A stretch of 9,177 bases of DNA from Gammaproteobacteria bacterium (lineage in GTDB: Bacteria > Pseudomonadota > Gammaproteobacteria > Steroidobacterales > Steroidobacteraceae), in contig JASHUC010000132.1 in the NCBI GenBank assembly GCA_030040235.1, forward strand, positions 1-9,177, written 5' to 3'. Each line of letters begins with the position of its first letter. The stretch's first letter is position 1. This document shows, piece after piece, positions 7,557-9,177 of the stretch. The notes beneath the pieces were generated by a model. It had not been told where the DNA came from. It saw nothing but the letters and a program-made list of their open reading frames with translations, and made no database searches. Position numbers and translations under genes: made by a program.

Positions 7557-8809
7557 CAGCGGAACACCTCGTGGGCCTTGTTGAGCGCTGCCACCAGGCG
7601 GCGCACGTCCTCGAGTGTGTTGTAGCAGGCGAAGGAGGCGCGCGCGGTGGCGGGCACGCCGAAGTATTCCATGACCGGCATCGCGCAATGGTGCCCGGTG
7701 CGCACCGCGACACCCTCGCTGTCGAGGATCGTGCCGATGTCGTGAGGATGGAGACCTTCGAGGGTGAAGGAGATGACCGCGCTCTTGTGTGGAGCGGTTC
7801 CAATGATCGTGAGGCCCGGGATGCGCTCGAGCTCGGCCGTCGCCTCCTCGAGCAGTGCGCGCTCGTGGGCGCCGATCGCCTCGAGCCCCAGGCCCTCGAC
7901 GTAGTCGATGGCCGCGGCAAGTCCCACGGCGCCCGAGATATTGGGGGTGCCCGCTTCGAACCGCCAGGGCAGCTCGTTGTAGGTCGTGCGCTCGAAGGAG
8001 ACGGTGAGGATCATGTCTCCGCCGCCTTGCCAGGGAGGCATCTGCGCGAGCAGCTCCTCGCGCGCGTACAGCACCCCGATGCCGGTCGGACCGTACAGCT
8101 TGTGTCCGGAGAAGGCGTAGAAGTCGCAACCGAGCCCGCGCACGTCCACGGCGCGGTGCGGAACGGCCTGCGCGCCATCGAGGAGCACCGGAACGCCCAG
8201 CTTGTGCGCGGCGGCGATGATCTGCTCGACTGGCAGCACGGTGCCGAGTGCGTTGGAGACGTGCGCGAGGGCGAGCAGCCGCGTGCGCGGGGACAGGCGC
8301 TTCATGAGCTCATCGAGCATCACCTCGCCGCGGCGGTCGATCGGCGCCACGACGAGCGAGCATCCGGTCGCATCGCGCACCATCTGCCACGGCACGATGT
8401 TCGCGTGGTGCTCGAGCGCGGTGATGAGGATCTCATCGCCGGGGCCGAGACGGGGGCGCGCGTACGACTGCGCCACGAGATTGATGGCCTCGGTCGTGCC
8501 GCGCACGAAGACGATCTCGCGCGTGGAGCGCGCATTGAGAAAGCGCCGCACGCGATCGCGCGCACCCTCGTAGGCGGCGGTCGCCTCCTGGCTGAGCAGG
8601 TGCACACCTCGATGCACGTTGGCGTGCGAGTGCATCTGGTAGTCCTCGATCGCGCGCAGCACCGCGAGTGGCATTTGCGCCGAGGCCGCGCTGTCGAGAT
8701 AGGTGAGCGGCCGGCCGTGCACACTGCGTGTGAGGATCGGGAAGTCGAGGCGAACACGCTCGGCATCGAGCGTTGCGCCCGAGGCGGCGCGAAGCGCATT
8801 GACGGCCAT
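7556..8809 (-). CDS. sufS: Cysteine desulfurase SufS
   Basis: PLP-dependent type II cysteine desulfurase (417 residues; E. coli SufS has 406). It releases sulfur from L-cysteine as an enzyme persulfide and leaves alanine, feeding the SufBCD scaffold through SufU. Seen in the translation: YLDSAASAQ near the N terminus, ALEHHANIVPW, LLDGAQAVPH, the PLP lysine in SGHKLYGPTG (Lys237), FEAGTPN, and the active-site cysteine in RTGHHCAMP (Cys375). The ATG at 8809 shares one base with the sufD stop (TGATG at 8807-8811). An excellent AAGGAG (8818-8823) lies 8 nt upstream, inside the end of sufD. The reading frame stays open 44 codons further upstream, but that part overlaps sufD and does not resemble SufS. 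Confidence 0.97.
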   Translation of the reverse strand: MAVNALRAASGATLDAERVRLDFPILTRSVHGRPLTYLDSAASAQMPLAVLRAIEDYQMHSHANVHRGVHLLSQEATAAYEGARDRVRRFLNARSTREIVFVRGTTEAINLVAQSYARPRLGPGDEILITALEHHANIVPWQMVRDATGCSLVVAPIDRRGEVMLDELMKRLSPRTRLLALAHVSNALGTVLPVEQIIAAAHKLGVPVLLDGAQAVPHRAVDVRGLGCDFYAFSGHKLYGPTGIGVLYAREELLAQMPPWQGGGDMILTVSFERTTYNELPWRFEAGTPNISGAVGLAAAIDYVEGLGLEAIGAHERALLEEATAELERIPGLTIIGTAPHKSAVISFTLEGLHPHDIGTILDSEGVAVRTGHHCAMPVMEYFGVPATARASFACYNTLEDVRRLVAALNKAHEVFR

Positions 8810-9177
8810 CAGAGCGACTCCTTCAATACCGCCGCATTCAGTACATCGGCTTGCTCCATCCGCTCCGCGAGGCGCGCTTCGATCTGCCGGCGCAGCTCGC
8901 GCACGGGCACTTTGGAGACGACATCCTCGAGGAACGCCCACTTGAGCAGACGCTGCGCGGTCGCCGGTTCGAGCCCGCGCGAGAGCAGATAAAAGAGCAT
9001 GTTTTCGTCGAGCTTGCCGGCCGTGGCGCCATGGCTGCAGCGCACATCGTCGGTGTAGATCTCGAGCTGCGGCCTAACGTCGATCTCGGCCTCCGAGCCC
9101 GCAAGCAACCCGCGCAGGGACTGATTGGAATCGGCGCCGTGCGCTCCGGGGCGCACGATGACTTTGCCGTTGAAGGC
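8809..9177 (-). CDS. sufD: Fe-S cluster assembly scaffold protein SufD (C-terminal part, 5' end outside the window)
   Basis: Component of the SufBC2D scaffold on which Fe-S clusters are built. Only the last 122 residues are present; the gene enters from the right edge, and the full protein is usually 400-450 residues. Family features seen are FNGKVIVRPGA at the edge, LLAGSEAEIDVRPQLEIYTD, RCSHGAT (Cys codon 9037-9039, His codon 9031-9033), DENMLFYLLSRGL and a C-terminal amphipathic helical region. The CSH motif matches the region of E. coli SufD that includes His360, implicated in cluster assembly. SufD is preferred over the related SufB because of this C-terminal sequence and because sufS follows directly. 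The suf promoter and the expected sufB and sufC lie beyond the window. Confidence 0.93.
   Translation of the reverse strand, partial: AFNGKVIVRPGAHGADSNQSLRGLLAGSEAEIDVRPQLEIYTDDVRCSHGATAGKLDENMLFYLLSRGLEPATAQRLLKWAFLEDVVSKVPVRELRRQIEARLAERMEQADVLNAAVLKESL

Noticed and set aside
7571..8992. Open frame of 473 codons antisense to sufS
   Set aside because: Shadow of sufS on the opposite strand with the same low-complexity composition; sufS itself has all catalytic motifs.
1..9177. Many short CTCGAG/GAGCTC-like words scattered through the window, resembling a dispersed repeat
   Set aside because: They fall in codons for Leu, Glu, Ser and Ala in a GC-rich genome (GAG, CTC, GAGCTC), with no fixed spacing or flanking conservation, so codon use explains them.
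1..9177. Search by eye for CRISPR arrays, tRNA genes, insertion-sequence ends, attachment sites and riboswitches
   Set aside because: Coding sequence covers almost all bases, gaps are 53 bp or less, and no direct-repeat arrays, cloverleaf, transposase or long inverted repeats were seen.

Overview
This is a GC-rich, gene-dense bacterial window with strongly G/C-biased third codon positions. It holds eight protein-coding genes, all recognisable core-metabolism genes, with almost no intergenic space. The suf-type Fe-S operon with SufU, SufT and a Rieske protein, kbl-tdh, a DNA-binding-domain-less PutA and YhhQ together suggest a proteobacterium. My best guess is a high-GC gammaproteobacterium of the Xanthomonadales/Nevskiales/Steroidobacter kind. 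This is inferred from gene content and protein style, not from a search.

Left block (1-2056, minus strand): kbl and tdh form a two-gene threonine-to-glycine operon with a 4-nt ATGA overlap. tdh runs off the left edge. Middle block (2100-6082, plus strand): yhhQ (queuosine-precursor transporter) is followed immediately by putA (proline to glutamate). A 43-bp divergent intergenic region (2057-2099) separates kbl from yhhQ and carries overlapping -10-like boxes on the two strands. Right block (6136-9177, minus strand): the distal part of a suf operon in the order sufD (partial, enters from the right edge), sufS, sufU, sufT, then a small Rieske [2Fe-2S] ferredoxin. Its three main junctions are all TGATG stop/start overlaps. 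putA and the Rieske gene converge on a 53-bp gap containing a long hairpin.

How the genes work together: Tdh oxidises L-threonine to 2-amino-3-ketobutyrate and Kbl cleaves that with CoA to glycine and acetyl-CoA. PutA carries out both steps from proline to glutamate. SufS strips sulfur from cysteine, SufU accepts and relays it, SufD belongs to the SufBCD scaffold, and SufT is a maturation/trafficking factor of the DUF59 (MIP18) family. I found no mobile element, CRISPR array, tRNA, rRNA or phage-like sequence, and no convincing undescribed system. The points worth a second look are about translation initiation (probable leaderless yhhQ, a possible CTG start for putA, serial TGATG coupling) and the Rieske protein placed at the end of the suf operon.
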